DNA of 64,000 bases from Nocardia flavorosea (GCF_015477805.1 NZ_JADLQL010000002.1:868001-932000), one strand, 5' to 3'; shown: positions 30,248 through 38,658, counted from the first letter of the stretch. A program made the numbers and translations. Notes: a model not told the origin generated them from the letters alone.

Positions 30248-30967
30248 TCAGCGCCAATCGGGCAACGGCGGCAGCTCTGCCGGCAAGGTCTCGTCCGCAC
30301 CACGACCCAGCAGCCAGGCCAGCAGTGACGCGGCCGGTGCCGTCACCTTCCGGTCGCAATCACCGGTGCCGACGGTCGCGCCGAAACCGGTGTCGGTGGC
30401 CTGGATTTCGAACGGTTGCACGTCCGGGCGCGCACCCAGATCGGCGGCGACCTCCGCGAGCAGTTCCGCCACGAAGTCCGCCGGCCAATCCGCCGGGACG
30501 TAACCGGCGTTCAAATCCACATGGTGGATCCGTAACTCCTGCAACCGCATCCAGGGAATCCGATACGCCGGTAACGGCCGGCCCTGCCTGGTGCGGACCT
30601 CCACCTGCCACTGCTCGGCAGTAGGTACTCGCGCCATTCCGATCAGCCGCTCCGCCGATTCGACCAGGTCGGCCCGCTGTTCGCCGAGCGGACGCGGCGC
30701 CCCCAGCTCGATATCGGTATCGCGCAGCGCGGCACTCGCGTACTGCGGTGTCTCGACTCCGGTATGCGCCCAGAGCAGCAGATTGACCAGGCTGTCGGCA
30801 TTACGTGAGATATGCGCCAGCACATGCCCCCGGGACCAGCCGGGAAGCGCGGACGCGCCGGTGAGCGCCGCGTCGTCGAGCGTGTCTACGGTGACGAGCA
30901 GTTCGGTGGTCGCCTCGGCGACCTGCTCCATCCGGCTGGTGAGCGATTCGATGAGATCCCTGGCCAC
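30248..30967 (-). CDS. mycothiol-dependent maleylpyruvate-isomerase-family protein
   Basis: 239 residues. The N-terminal four-helix domain is of the DinB/MDMPI type with the metal-site segment LPGWSRGHVLAHISRNADSL (His of HVLAH), and the second His near RIHHVDLNAGY. The C-terminal domain (from FEIQATDTGFGATVG to PAASLLAWLLGR) is the MDMPI C-terminal fold. Members use mycothiol for isomerisation or conjugation; the founding enzyme isomerises maleylpyruvate, but most paralogues, like this one, have unknown substrates. Single gene, convergent with mmpL. Confidence 0.9.
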   Translation of the reverse strand: MARDLIESLTSRMEQVAEATTELLVTVDTLDDAALTGASALPGWSRGHVLAHISRNADSLVNLLLWAHTGVETPQYASAALRDTDIELGAPRPLGEQRADLVESAERLIGMARVPTAEQWQVEVRTRQGRPLPAYRIPWMRLQELRIHHVDLNAGYVPADWPADFVAELLAEVAADLGARPDVQPFEIQATDTGFGATVGTGDCDRKVTAPAASLLAWLLGRGADETLPAELPPLPDWR

Positions 30968-31019
30968 GACACCGACCCTAATGCTGTGCCGTCACGGCAT
31001 GCCACGAATGACCTTCGCT

Positions 31020-31451
31020 TCAGCGCCCCAGAACTGCTTGGACCCGGTCCGCGGCACATACCGGGTCTTCGTGTTCCCATATCCGCACCACCTGCCAGCC
31101 CGCATCGACCAGCGCCGCGTCCGTGGCCCGGTCGCGCGCGACATTGCCGGCCAGTTTCTCCGCCCACCAGGCCGCATTGTTCTTCGGGTCGGTCGCATGG
31201 AGTGGGCAACGATGCCAGAAACAGCCGTCCACATAGACCGCCACCCGACGCCGCGGAAACACCAGATCCGCGCGCCGCCGCTGCCCCCGGATCGGCGCCC
31301 GGTCCACGAAGTAGCGGATACCGCGCCGGTGCAGTTCCCGCCGCAAGGCCAGTTCCGGCGCAGTATGCGCCCGCCGCTGCCGCGACATCCGCGCGCTGGT
31401 CACCGGGTCGGTGGCCGGGCGGTGGCTGCTGCGGGCGGGGTCGCCGGTCAT
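31020..31451 (-). CDS. vsr: very short patch repair (Vsr) endonuclease
   Basis: 143 residues. The Vsr core is clear: MSRQRRAHTAPELALRRELH, the catalytic RADLVFPRRRVAVYVDG (Asp metal ligand), CFWHRCP (His, zinc Cys) and WQVVRIWEHED. Vsr nicks beside T:G mismatches that arise when 5-methylcytosine deaminates, and so repairs the mutations caused by a cytosine methyltransferase. Its ATG overlaps the dcm stop (ATGA at 31448-31451), so methylation and repair are made together. Confidence 0.95.
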   Translation of the reverse strand: MTGDPARSSHRPATDPVTSARMSRQRRAHTAPELALRRELHRRGIRYFVDRAPIRGQRRRADLVFPRRRVAVYVDGCFWHRCPLHATDPKNNAAWWAEKLAGNVARDRATDAALVDAGWQVVRIWEHEDPVCAADRVQAVLGR

Positions 31452-32596
31452 GCCGCCGAGCCGCCCATTCGCACCAGATGCGCCTGCACATCGTCGAGGA
31501 AGCCGGCCGGGAAACGCAGTGTTCCCATCCCGGTCCGGCGCAGGAAACCGGCCGTCGCCCGGGCCGAGAGCAACCGCGTATCGGACAGGAAGAACCGCAG
31601 GTCCTCATAGGGTTCGTGGACCGGCCACGGCGACAGCGGCACCTCGAACACCTGACCGGAATGCCCCCACGCCGCCCCCGGCCACGCACTTCCGGACGGC
31701 AGCGGAATATGCCCGGGAATCGGTTCACCCGGTATCCGCAACCGCGACCCCACCCACGACGCCATCCGCACACTCACCGCATTTCCCACCAGCCGCCACC
31801 GCTGACCGGGCCGGAAACCCGGTACCGCCAGCGCCGGTTCGGTCCAGCCGGGGGCGAACCCCTGGAGCCGTTCCCCGTCGGTGATCCCCGGCGTCACTAT
31901 CTCCCCCGAAGGCAACCGCACCGCGGGCGCGCTCGGGATACCGAGTCCCGACCCGCCTTTGAGTGTGGGCACTGCGTTGACCACCCAGCCCAGACCACGG
32001 ACGCCTTCGGTCCAGTAGAAACCGCACGGGTCGCTCTCGACGCAACCCAGCAGTCGCGGACCGGCCTCGTCGGCGAACAGAACGGTGCGCGGATCCTCGG
32101 TTCGGGAAGCCAGCATGAGCACCCGGTTACGCCGCTGCGGCAGGCCGAACGCCCGCGCGTCCACCACCCGATAGGCCCAGGTGTAGCCGAGTTCTTCGAG
32201 AGCGGCGGTGATATGGCGCATGGCCGCACCGCGTCCGAGTTGCAGCATGAACGGCACGTTCTCGATCAGTAACCAGCGCGGCCCACGTTTGCGCCGTACC
32301 AGCCGGAACACATGGTCGACCAGACTCGACCGGGTCCCGGTGATTCCGGCGGTGCGCCCGGCCTGAGACAGATCCTGGCACGGGAAACCCGCCGCCACCA
32401 GCTCGGTTTCCGGCGGCAGCGCACGTAACCGGGTGATATCCGTGCGGAGTTCGGCATCGGGGAATCGCGCCGCCAGTACCGCCCGCGCACCGGGGTCGAT
32501 CTCGCACAGCAGTGTGCTGTCCCAGCCGTGCGCCGACAGCCCGAGCTCCAGCCCTCCGATCCCGGCGAAAAGCCCCACCATCCGCGCGCCCGTCAC
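31448..32596 (-). CDS. dcm: DNA (cytosine-5-)-methyltransferase
   Basis: 382 residues with the C5-methyltransferase motifs in order: I, MVGLFAGIGGLELGLSAHGW; IV, AAGFPCQDLSQAGRT with catalytic Cys; VI, LLIENVPFML; VIII, RRNRVLMLASR (from LPQRRNR); target region roughly 185-270; IX/X, TDGERLQGFAPGW and RWRLVGNAVSVRMASWVG. After motif X comes an unusual C-terminal tail of about 90 residues (HIPLPSGSAWPGAAW onward). No restriction endonuclease gene adjoins it, so it is either an orphan methyltransferase or the remainder of a restriction system. The recognition site cannot be told by eye. Confidence 0.95.
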   Translation of the reverse strand: MTGARMVGLFAGIGGLELGLSAHGWDSTLLCEIDPGARAVLAARFPDAELRTDITRLRALPPETELVAAGFPCQDLSQAGRTAGITGTRSSLVDHVFRLVRRKRGPRWLLIENVPFMLQLGRGAAMRHITAALEELGYTWAYRVVDARAFGLPQRRNRVLMLASRTEDPRTVLFADEAGPRLLGCVESDPCGFYWTEGVRGLGWVVNAVPTLKGGSGLGIPSAPAVRLPSGEIVTPGITDGERLQGFAPGWTEPALAVPGFRPGQRWRLVGNAVSVRMASWVGSRLRIPGEPIPGHIPLPSGSAWPGAAWGHSGQVFEVPLSPWPVHEPYEDLRFFLSDTRLLSARATAGFLRRTGMGTLRFPAGFLDDVQAHLVRMGGSAA

Positions 32597-32860
32597 GAGG
32601 TCCTCTCTCCATCCGGTCCGGCTCCCGAAGCGAGATTACTCCGCGCGTCCGGCCGGTCCGCCGGGTCCGGGTGAGCACTCGCACACCGACCGGCCGGACC
32701 ACCGCTGACCGGCGCGAACGATACGGTCCGCGTCCGCGAGTCGATCATCACCACCCGAGAACCGTTACGCGGCAATACCATCGAAAGCGCTGGTCAAAGC
32801 CTATATAGGGCGCTTTTTCGATCCCCGGCGCACGGGTTGTGGTCTGGCAGGATGGGCGCC

Positions 32861-33925
32861 ATGAGGTATCGCGTCGGCCTGGCCACCGTCGTATCGGGCG
32901 CCGTCGCCCTGTGCGGCGCTGTCGCGCCCGGCGCAGCGCAGGCGGATCCCGACGGGCTGCACACCGCGCCCACCCAACCCGGCACCGGATCCGCGGAAGA
33001 CCCCGGCCCGGTGGAACGCCCGGAGGCGGTTCGGGCACCACGGGCAGCCATCGTGGGCGTGGAACCGGTGCACGACCGCCTGATGCGGGTGTTCGTCGAC
33101 TCGCCGGCCATGCATCGCACCGTGCAGGTCCTGGTCCTGCTACCGGCCGACCGCAGCAAACCCCGCCCCACCGTCTATATGCTCGACGGCCGCAGCACTC
33201 AGATCGACAGCAACAACTGGCTCGACCGCGGCGGCGCCGCCCAGTTCTACGCCGACAAACCGGTGAACGTGGTCTTCACGGTCGGCGGCCCCGCCAGTTT
33301 CTACACCGACTGGCAGCGGCCCGACCCAGTACTGGGCATCAACAAATGGGAGACCTTTCTCACCGAGGAACTACCGCCGCTGCTCGACGCCGAATTCGCC
33401 GGCAACGGCCGCAATGCCGTGGTCGGAACCTCCATGGGCGCCGAAGGGGCCATGATGCTGGCCATCCGCAAACCCGAACTCTATTCCGCCGTCGGCGCCC
33501 ACAGCGGCTGTTTCTCCACCGGCACCGACCTCGGCCAGGCGCAGGCCCGCATGGTCGTCTCGACCTTCAAGGGCAACCCGGAGAACATGTTCGGCCCGCC
33601 CGACGATCCGGCCTGGCTGGCCCACGATGTCACCCTGCACGCGGAAGCGCTGCGTGGGAAGAAGCTCTACCTCTCCACCGGCAGCGGACGCCCCGGTGTG
33701 CACGATGTGCTGACCAACCCCGAAACCCCGGTGAGCGTGCTGATGGGCGGCCCACTGGAAGCCGCCACCGATTTCTGCACCCGCCGGCTGGCCCAGCGCC
33801 TCGACACACTCGATATCGACTACACCGCCCACTTCCGCCCACACGGCACCCACTCCTGGCCGTACTGGGCCGACGAACTGGTCGCCTCCTGGCCCACCAT
33901 CTCCGCGGGCCTCGGTATCGACTGA
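32861..33925 (+). CDS. antigen-85-type mycolyltransferase / esterase
   Basis: 354 residues from the ATG at 32861, chosen because it directly starts a signal peptide (MRYRVGLATVVSGAVALCGA, cleavage after AAQA); ATG at 32852 is an alternative. The alpha/beta hydrolase fold shows WETFLTEELPPLLDAEF, the nucleophile elbow VVGTSMGAEGAMMLA and the late catalytic His in HGTHSWPYWADEL, which match the Ag85 family. These secreted enzymes transfer mycolic acid between trehalose monomycolate and trehalose or arabinogalactan. The presence of several paralogues in Nocardia-type genomes is usual. Stands alone, divergent from dcm. Confidence 0.9.
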   Translation: MRYRVGLATVVSGAVALCGAVAPGAAQADPDGLHTAPTQPGTGSAEDPGPVERPEAVRAPRAAIVGVEPVHDRLMRVFVDSPAMHRTVQVLVLLPADRSKPRPTVYMLDGRSTQIDSNNWLDRGGAAQFYADKPVNVVFTVGGPASFYTDWQRPDPVLGINKWETFLTEELPPLLDAEFAGNGRNAVVGTSMGAEGAMMLAIRKPELYSAVGAHSGCFSTGTDLGQAQARMVVSTFKGNPENMFGPPDDPAWLAHDVTLHAEALRGKKLYLSTGSGRPGVHDVLTNPETPVSVLMGGPLEAATDFCTRRLAQRLDTLDIDYTAHFRPHGTHSWPYWADELVASWPTISAGLGID

Positions 33926-34007
33926 ACCGCCTCGTACGACCGGGCGCGGGCGACCGAGGGCTGCCGGCGAGACTGCACCCCTGCGGCAAGGTTGCGTGCC
34001 GGCTCGG

Positions 34008-35084
34008 TCAGGCGCCTGTGAAGCGGGCGACCGTCTCCGCGGCCGTGGCGAACTGCAGGAACAGATCGTTTTCGTGCGGATCGCCCGCGGTGACCCGCAC
34101 GCCCTCGCCCGCGAACGGCCGGACCAGCACGCCTGCTTCCGCGCTCGCCTCGGCGAACTCGGTCGTCCACGCGCCCAGATCGATCCAGACGAAATTCGCC
34201 TCGCTCGGCGGCACGCGATACCCCGCGGCCAGCAGGCCGGCGCGCATCCGGTCCCGTTCCGCGATCACCGCGTCGGTGCGGTCGAGCAGTTCGTGCTGGG
34301 CCTCCAGCGAAGCCATGGCCGCCGCCTGCGCCACCCGGCTCACGCTGAACGGGATATGCACCTTCAGCAGCGCCGCGATCACTTCCGGCGCGCCGACCGC
34401 GTACCCCACCCGCAGACCGGCCAGGCCGTACGCCTTCGAGAACGTGCGCAACACCACCACATTCGGCCGTGACCGGCCCAGCTCCACACCGTCGGGGTGA
34501 TCCCCGGGAATGCGCAGGTACTCGTAGTACGCCTCGTCCAGCGCCACCAGCACACCGGCCGGCACCCGGTCCAGGAACCGGGTCAGTTCCGCCGCGCCCG
34601 CCGCGGTACCGGTCGGGTTGTTCGGATTGCAGATGAACACCAGCCGCGTCCGGTCGGTGATCGCGGCCGCCAGGGCGTCCAGATCGTGCACGTTGTCGCT
34701 GAGCGGCACTGTCACCGCGGTCGCGTTACCGACCTGCGTGATGATCGGGTACGCCTCGAATGAACGCCATGCGAAGAGCACCTCGTCGGCAGGGTCGGAG
34801 CAGGTTATCTGCACCAGTTCCTGACACAGCGCCACACTCCCGCAGCCGACCGCGACATTGGCCGGCGCGACGCCGAGAAACTCCGCGAGTGCTGCTCGTA
34901 GTTCGCCGGACTGATTGTCCGGATACCGGTTGGCCAGCTCCACCGCCTCGGCGACGGCTTTGCTCGCGGCGGGCAGCGGACCGATGGTCGTTTCGTTGCT
35001 CGCCAATTTGACCGCGCCGGGATGGCTGCGGCCGGGAACGTACGCCGGAATGGAATCGAGGTCCGGCCGGATGTGCGCGGTCAC
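34008..35084 (-). CDS. pat: aromatic amino acid / histidinol-phosphate-type aminotransferase
   Basis: 358 residues, fold-type I PLP enzyme of the HisC/Pat group: KLASNETTIGPLPAA, AVGCGSVALCQELVQITC, FICNPNNPTGT, the cofactor lysine in RTFSKAYGLAGLRVGYAVG, and the phosphate-cup FVWIDLGAWTTEFAE. The opening MTAHIRPDLDSIPAYVPGR and the length match the mycobacterial Rv3772-type protein, annotated both as HisC2 and as phenylalanine/aromatic aminotransferase. The location outside a his operon favours the aromatic role (Pat), acting on phenylpyruvate or 4-hydroxyphenylpyruvate. Divergent from the dienelactone hydrolase gene. Confidence 0.88.
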   Translation of the reverse strand: MTAHIRPDLDSIPAYVPGRSHPGAVKLASNETTIGPLPAASKAVAEAVELANRYPDNQSGELRAALAEFLGVAPANVAVGCGSVALCQELVQITCSDPADEVLFAWRSFEAYPIITQVGNATAVTVPLSDNVHDLDALAAAITDRTRLVFICNPNNPTGTAAGAAELTRFLDRVPAGVLVALDEAYYEYLRIPGDHPDGVELGRSRPNVVVLRTFSKAYGLAGLRVGYAVGAPEVIAALLKVHIPFSVSRVAQAAAMASLEAQHELLDRTDAVIAERDRMRAGLLAAGYRVPPSEANFVWIDLGAWTTEFAEASAEAGVLVRPFAGEGVRVTAGDPHENDLFLQFATAAETVARFTGA

Positions 35085-35178
35085 GTATCGAGCTTAGTTC
35101 CGATCTCGATCGCGCCACGTTCGGGCTGTTCACCTGCTAGTTCTTCCCGCCCCGCCGATATCGCCCTACGCTGGGAAC

Positions 35179-35919
35179 ATGTCGGGCACTTATGACGATA
35201 TCGCGCCCCTGCGGCGCCACGAGCCGGAACCCACCGGCCCCGATCAGGAGCCGGCAACCGCCGCCACCAGGCCCGCAACCGACGAACACGTACCCATCAC
35301 GGTGATCGAACCGGAGGGCTACGCCCGCGGCGGGATCGTGCTGCTGCACGAATCCCGCGAGTTCACCGGATCGTTGCTGGAGTTGATGCGCGCGCTCGCC
35401 GGCGAAGGCTGGCTGGTGGTCGCACCGAACCTCTTCCACCGGGCCACCGCCTCGTCGGCCGGGGTTTTCGGCGACGAACTGTTCGAAGATTTCGACGCCT
35501 GCTTCGATTGGCTCACCCACCGCGGGGTCTTCCCCGACTGCATCGGCGCCCTCGGTTTCGACACCGCCGGCACCGCGGCCTTCCTGGTGGCGACCAACCG
35601 GCCGATCGGCGCCGCGATCAGCGTGGCCGCCCCCGGCATCTCCGCCCCCCTGGCCGAACAGGCCGAAGCCCTCATCACCGCCGCCCCTCGGCTACAGGCT
35701 CCCTGGCTCGGCCTGTTCGGTGCAGAACCCACCACTCCCGCCGACGAGGTCGACCGGCTCCGCGACGCCACCGCCCGCGCCGCGGTCGCCAGTCTGGTGG
35801 TGACCTATCCCGGCCGGCTGCACCGCGCCGACCGCCCCGGCGACAACGAGGACGACGCCGACGAACTCGTCGACTCGCAAACCCGCATCTTCGACTGGTT
35901 CGACAGCCACTTACGCTGA
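35179..35919 (+). CDS. dienelactone-hydrolase-family protein
   Basis: 246 residues. The alpha/beta hydrolase features are ARGGIVLLHESREFTGSLLELMRALAGEGWLVVAPNLFHR and the elbow region IGALGFDTAGTAAFLVA, where the usual Cys nucleophile (GFCFGG) is replaced: the segment reads GFDTAG. The C-terminal His is in GRLHRADRPGDNED. The first 40 residues are a polar extension. The missing nucleophile suggests an altered or lost hydrolase activity. Single gene before the tRNA pair. Confidence 0.8.
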   Translation: MSGTYDDIAPLRRHEPEPTGPDQEPATAATRPATDEHVPITVIEPEGYARGGIVLLHESREFTGSLLELMRALAGEGWLVVAPNLFHRATASSAGVFGDELFEDFDACFDWLTHRGVFPDCIGALGFDTAGTAAFLVATNRPIGAAISVAAPGISAPLAEQAEALITAAPRLQAPWLGLFGAEPTTPADEVDRLRDATARAAVASLVVTYPGRLHRADRPGDNEDDADELVDSQTRIFDWFDSHLR

Positions 35920-36011
35920 TCAACCAGCCGTTTTGCAGTTTCGACCCAAGCTCGGGTAGCCTTTCTGCTCGGCGGTTCGAAAGGACCGGTGCCCTCGAAG
36001 AGAAGGCTCCA

Positions 36012-36101
36012 GGAGGCGTGCCAGAGCGGCCGAATGGGACTCACTGCTAATGAGTTGTCCCTTCACGGGGACCGGAGGTTCAAATCCTCTCGCCTCCGCC
36101 A
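36012..36101 (+). tRNA. tRNA-Ser(GCT)
   Basis: Acceptor GGAGGCG/CGCCTCC, anticodon stem GACTCA/TGAGTT, loop containing GCT, long variable arm, and T-loop GGTTCAAATCC. The 3' CCA is encoded (GCCA at 36098-36101). A small hairpin (CACCCGGT/ACCGGGTG) follows. Confidence 0.96.
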
Positions 36102-36138
36102 CACCCGGTTCACCGGGTGACAACTGAATAACGCGTAT

Positions 36139-36211
36139 GCGCCCGTAGCTCAACGGATAGAGCATCTGACTACGGATCAGAAGGTTAGGGGTTCGAATCC
36201 CTTCGGGCGCA
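36139..36211 (+). tRNA. tRNA-Arg(ACG)
   Basis: 73-nt cloverleaf: acceptor GCGCCCG/CGGGCGC, D arm AGCTCAACGGATAGAGC, anticodon stem TCTGA/TCAGA with loop CTACGGA (anticodon ACG, A34 read as inosine after TadA), T-loop GGTTCGAATCC. It follows tRNA-Ser(GCT) by 37 bp and is probably co-transcribed. The tadA gene that modifies this tRNA is at 48.2 kb. Confidence 0.96.
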
Positions 36212-36224
36212 CTCCACTCGATGA

Positions 36225-36268
36225 CCGGCCCATGCCCAGCAACGGCGTGGGCCGGGTCTCGTTTCATC
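36225..36268 (+). terminator. terminator after tRNA-Arg
   Basis: A 12-bp stem (CCGGCCCATGCC with GGCGTGGGCCGG, 36225-36255) is followed by TCTCGTTTCAT. A second smaller GTGGGG/CCCCAC hairpin of the common GGGGCGCAGCCCC type lies at 36276-36293. Confidence 0.8.
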
Positions 36269-36457
36269 ATATTTTGTGGGGCGCAGCCCCCACACCCCAC
36301 CCGGCGGGCTTTGCCCCCGGACCCCCACGGATGGTTGCGTTTCGTAGAAAATCGCTCGGCAAGTGGGCCGCAGCAGCGCAGTGAAGCGAAGTCGGCCCCT
36401 GTTCAGGCCCTACCATTATTCCTCTTAAGAATATTCCGCCGATGATATATTCTGGTC

Positions 36458-36813
36458 ATGTGGCGGATCGAGTACTCCGAGGAAGTGGGAGCACGTGGCT
36501 GCAATCGCTGAGCGCCGCCGATCTCGCGGCTGCTCAGCGCAAGCTCGACCTATTGGCCGCCGAAGGCCCGATGTTGCACATGCCGCACGCGAAGTATCTC
36601 GGACAGAAGCTGTACGAGCTGCGATTCGCCGCGGAAGGAGTCAACCGGCGCATCACCTACACGTTCGATCCACCGCGGAAAGTGATCACCTTGACCACCT
36701 TCCGCAAGCAACGGCAGAACGAGGTTCGTGAGGTCGCTCGTGCACGCAAGGCTTTGAAGCGCTACCGCGCGGCACGGCCGGAGAACGACGAGGGAAAAAA
36801 GGAGGACCGATGA
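36458..36813 (+). pseudogene. higB: HigB/RelE-type toxin, frameshifted
   Basis: The C-terminal 100 residues match phage-derived Gp49/HigB-like toxins: WLQSLSAADLAAAQRKLDLL, YLGQKLYELRFAAEGVNRRI, TYTFDPPRKVITLTTFRKQR. The expected N-terminus MWRIEYSEEVGA is present too, starting at ATG 36458, but in a different frame: it runs into TGA at 36509, while the rest continues in the frame that reads TWLQSL at 36493. A single-base loss around 36488-36496 explains this. The frame that is open through the 3' part starts at 36442 with unrelated residues (MIYSGHVADRV). HigB toxins are ribosome-dependent mRNA endonucleases. The downstream antitoxin is intact and overlaps by 4 bp. A sequencing error is the main alternative. 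Confidence 0.75.
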
Positions 36814-37109
36814 ACACGATGAGCCATGACGAGGTGTTCGGCGCCCGGCTGGCACAGATGACCGATGCGGAGCGCGCCGAGTACGAAGCTGCCTACGAAG
36901 AGGCAGGCTTGGCGCTCCGGATGGCCGAGTTGTTCTATGCCGCGCGTACCGGTGCCGGATTGACCCAGACCGAACTCGCCCGCCGTATGGGGACCACGCA
37001 ACCCACGATCGCCAAGATCGAGGGCGGCGGACGCGTACCGACCGTCGACATGCTCGACCGACTTGCCCGCGCGGTCGGCCAGCGCCTCGAGGTCTCACTG
37101 GTCGCATAA
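36810..37109 (+). CDS. higA: XRE-family antitoxin (HigA type)
   Basis: 99 residues. The Cro/C1 helix-turn-helix is at residues about 47-75 (GLTQTELARRMGTTQPTIAK, then IEGGGRVPTVDMLDRLARAVG). The N-terminal 40 residues form a helix rich in Glu and Ala that would bind the toxin. The ATG overlaps the toxin stop (ATGA at 36810-36813), the usual HigBA order with toxin first. HigA binds DNA at its own promoter and neutralises HigB. Confidence 0.92.
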   Translation: MNTMSHDEVFGARLAQMTDAERAEYEAAYEEAGLALRMAELFYAARTGAGLTQTELARRMGTTQPTIAKIEGGGRVPTVDMLDRLARAVGQRLEVSLVA

Positions 37110-37353
37110 ACCAGGAAACGGCGTGATGTAGCCACGGGCATGTCGAGCAGCCCGAACCCGATCATTCATGCCGATCGACCGTGGGCGAAGTTCTGCGACT
37201 ACCTGAGGCATACATATGCCGACCATCAACAAGCACACCGACAACACGGACTAGACGACCTCGATCCCGCGGTCACACCAGTGGGTGGCCCCACCGAAGT
37301 GTCCCGTCGTCGATCTGTGATCGTAACGACCTACAAAACCAATCCCGTTTCGA

Positions 37354-37368
37354 ATACCATAACGGTAT
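37354..37368. promoter_or_regulatory. palindromic operator at the mazEF-type start
   Basis: ATACC-ATAAC-GGTAT is an inverted repeat that overlaps the start ATG (37367) of the antitoxin gene. Ribbon-helix-helix antitoxins bind such sites to repress their own operon. Confidence 0.6.
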
Positions 37369-37606
37369 GGCTACACAGCAGATTGCGGTACGGATACCGG
37401 AAGCACTAGTCCAGTTCGTCGATAGCGAGGTCGCGGCCGAACACGCGGCCTCGCGCGCCGATCTCATCGCCCGCGCGCTGCGCCGGGAACAACGCCGACT
37501 CAAGGCCGAACGAGACGCGGCAATCTATGCCGCTCTCGCGGGCGAGCCGGACGAGTTCGAGGCAATGACGGCACATGCCTCGCGCACACCGCTGGATATC
37601 GACTGA
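37367..37606 (+). CDS. ribbon-helix-helix antitoxin (MazE/CopG type)
   Basis: 79 residues from ATG 37367. The N-terminal ribbon-helix-helix is TQQIAVRIPEALVQFVDSEV with AASRADLIARALRREQ following, and the acidic C-terminal tail (YAALAGEPDEFEAMTAHASR) is of the sort that wraps around a MazF toxin. The longer frame from 37181 is not needed and lacks protein-like composition. The stop shares one base with the toxin start, so the pair is translationally coupled. Confidence 0.88.
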   Translation: MATQQIAVRIPEALVQFVDSEVAAEHAASRADLIARALRREQRRLKAERDAAIYAALAGEPDEFEAMTAHASRTPLDID

Positions 37607-37920
37607 TGCGGGCGATCCACACAGCGCGGCTGGACAAGATGCGGCCGGTACTCGTGCTCACCCGTGAAGCGGTGCGGCCGGTCCTGCGCAAGGTCGCGAT
37701 CGCACCGATCACCGGTACTGTGCGCGGGCTGAGCACCGAAGTCGCGGTCGGCCCCCGCAACGGGCTCGACAAGCCCTCGGTGGTCAGTTGCGACAACATC
37801 CAGACCATCGCCACCGAGGACCTCGGGAAACTGATCGGGTACCTGTTCGATGACCAGGAACCTGCACTGGCAACCGCAATCATCGAGGCGTTCGACCTCG
37901 ATGCCGAGCACGTTCCCTAA
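37606..37920 (+). CDS. MazF/PemK-type mRNA interferase toxin
   Basis: 104 residues. It has the MazF fold segments RPVLVLTREAVRPVLRKVAIAPIT, RGLSTEVAVGPRNGLDKPSVVSCDNIQTI, and LGYL-like GKLIGYLFDD. The SVVSCDNIQTI segment and the arginines of the active site are kept. MazF cleaves single-stranded mRNA at short motifs; the specificity is not predictable. The N-terminus (MRAIHTARLDK) is as expected for the VapC-independent MazF group. Intact with its antitoxin. Confidence 0.9.
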   Translation: MRAIHTARLDKMRPVLVLTREAVRPVLRKVAIAPITGTVRGLSTEVAVGPRNGLDKPSVVSCDNIQTIATEDLGKLIGYLFDDQEPALATAIIEAFDLDAEHVP

Positions 37921-38658
37921 CAGCGCACGAGCACCCAAGACCGGTTTCGACCTTCGATATCTGCGGCCTGGTGGCCGGTCAAGCAGCCAAGGTGCCCACG
38001 ATCGGACACCAACCGGACCGAGAAGATCAGCGATTCGCAGCCCAGACGCCGACCACGGTCATCGGGCCATGCGCGATCCTCGCCCACAAACTCCGCTCCC
38101 CCTGACCTGGGTACGGGCGTTGTATCCTCATCCCTGTCCCGAGGTGGTTGCCGAATTTCGCCATACAGGATCAAGAGGCGCCGGCGCTGCGTGCCGCCGC
38201 CCACGCTGCGACGCGCAGCGCGCTCCCTGAACGGCGGTCGCCGGCGCGTCGGCGGCACGCTGCGCCGTCACCACCGATCCGCGATTGCTGAATTTTCTAT
38301 AGCCGGAGAAGTGTGGGCACGACGAGAGCCGTACCCGGCTTATCTCCCGCAGTAAGCCCACGCCGACGTCGAAAGTCCGTACCGGCGTTGCTTGTACGGC
38401 CGCAATCCCTGCCCAGGTCATTCCCGCGCGCTGGCGGACGTCGGATTGCGCGCCACAGTCGTCGGATTCGAGTTCGTCTTACGACGGCTGCAAGCCGTTG
38501 TCCTCGACGGCCCATCGCCCAGCCTCGACCTCAGCCGGCGACTTGTTCCCGGTTGCCGCCGGCCAGCAGGTTCGAATCCAGCCAACCGGCGGTCTTGCCC
38601 ACCGACAAACTGGAAGTTACTCTCAAAAAACAGTAACTTCCAATAAAGAGAGGCTGTC
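37921..38658. other. 738-bp region without a convincing gene
   Basis: Between the mazEF-type locus and an mmpL gene. Small frames on both strands are Arg/Pro-rich or have no recognisable family. The composition (38.0-38.3 kb) is mixed and looks like decayed coding DNA, but I could not assign a source. The 3' end holds the inverted repeat at 38611-38642 and probably the mmpL promoter. Confidence 0.5.
38611..38642. promoter_or_regulatory. 11-bp inverted repeat upstream of mmpL, putative TetR site
   Basis: TGGAAGTTACT (38611-38621) and AGTAACTTCCA (38632-38642) are perfect inverted arms separated by CTCAAAAAAC. They end 17 bp before the mmpL start, immediately upstream of its AAAGAGAGG ribosome site. 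The tetR that follows mmpL is the likely binder; an attenuator hairpin is the alternative. Confidence 0.7.

Noticed and set aside
36276..36330. GGGGCGCAGCCCC-type sequence considered as a mobile repeat
   Set aside because: Such GC-rich hairpins are common intergenic sequences in these genomes; one copy in the window gives no evidence of mobility.
37181..37366. longer N-terminus for the MazE-type antitoxin
   Set aside because: The ribbon-helix-helix begins right after ATG 37367, which overlaps an operator-like palindrome; the upstream residues are Arg/Thr/Pro-rich.
37921..38610. possible transposase remnant
   Set aside because: Some minus-strand residues looked protein-like, but no catalytic motif, terminal inverted repeat or target duplication could be found.
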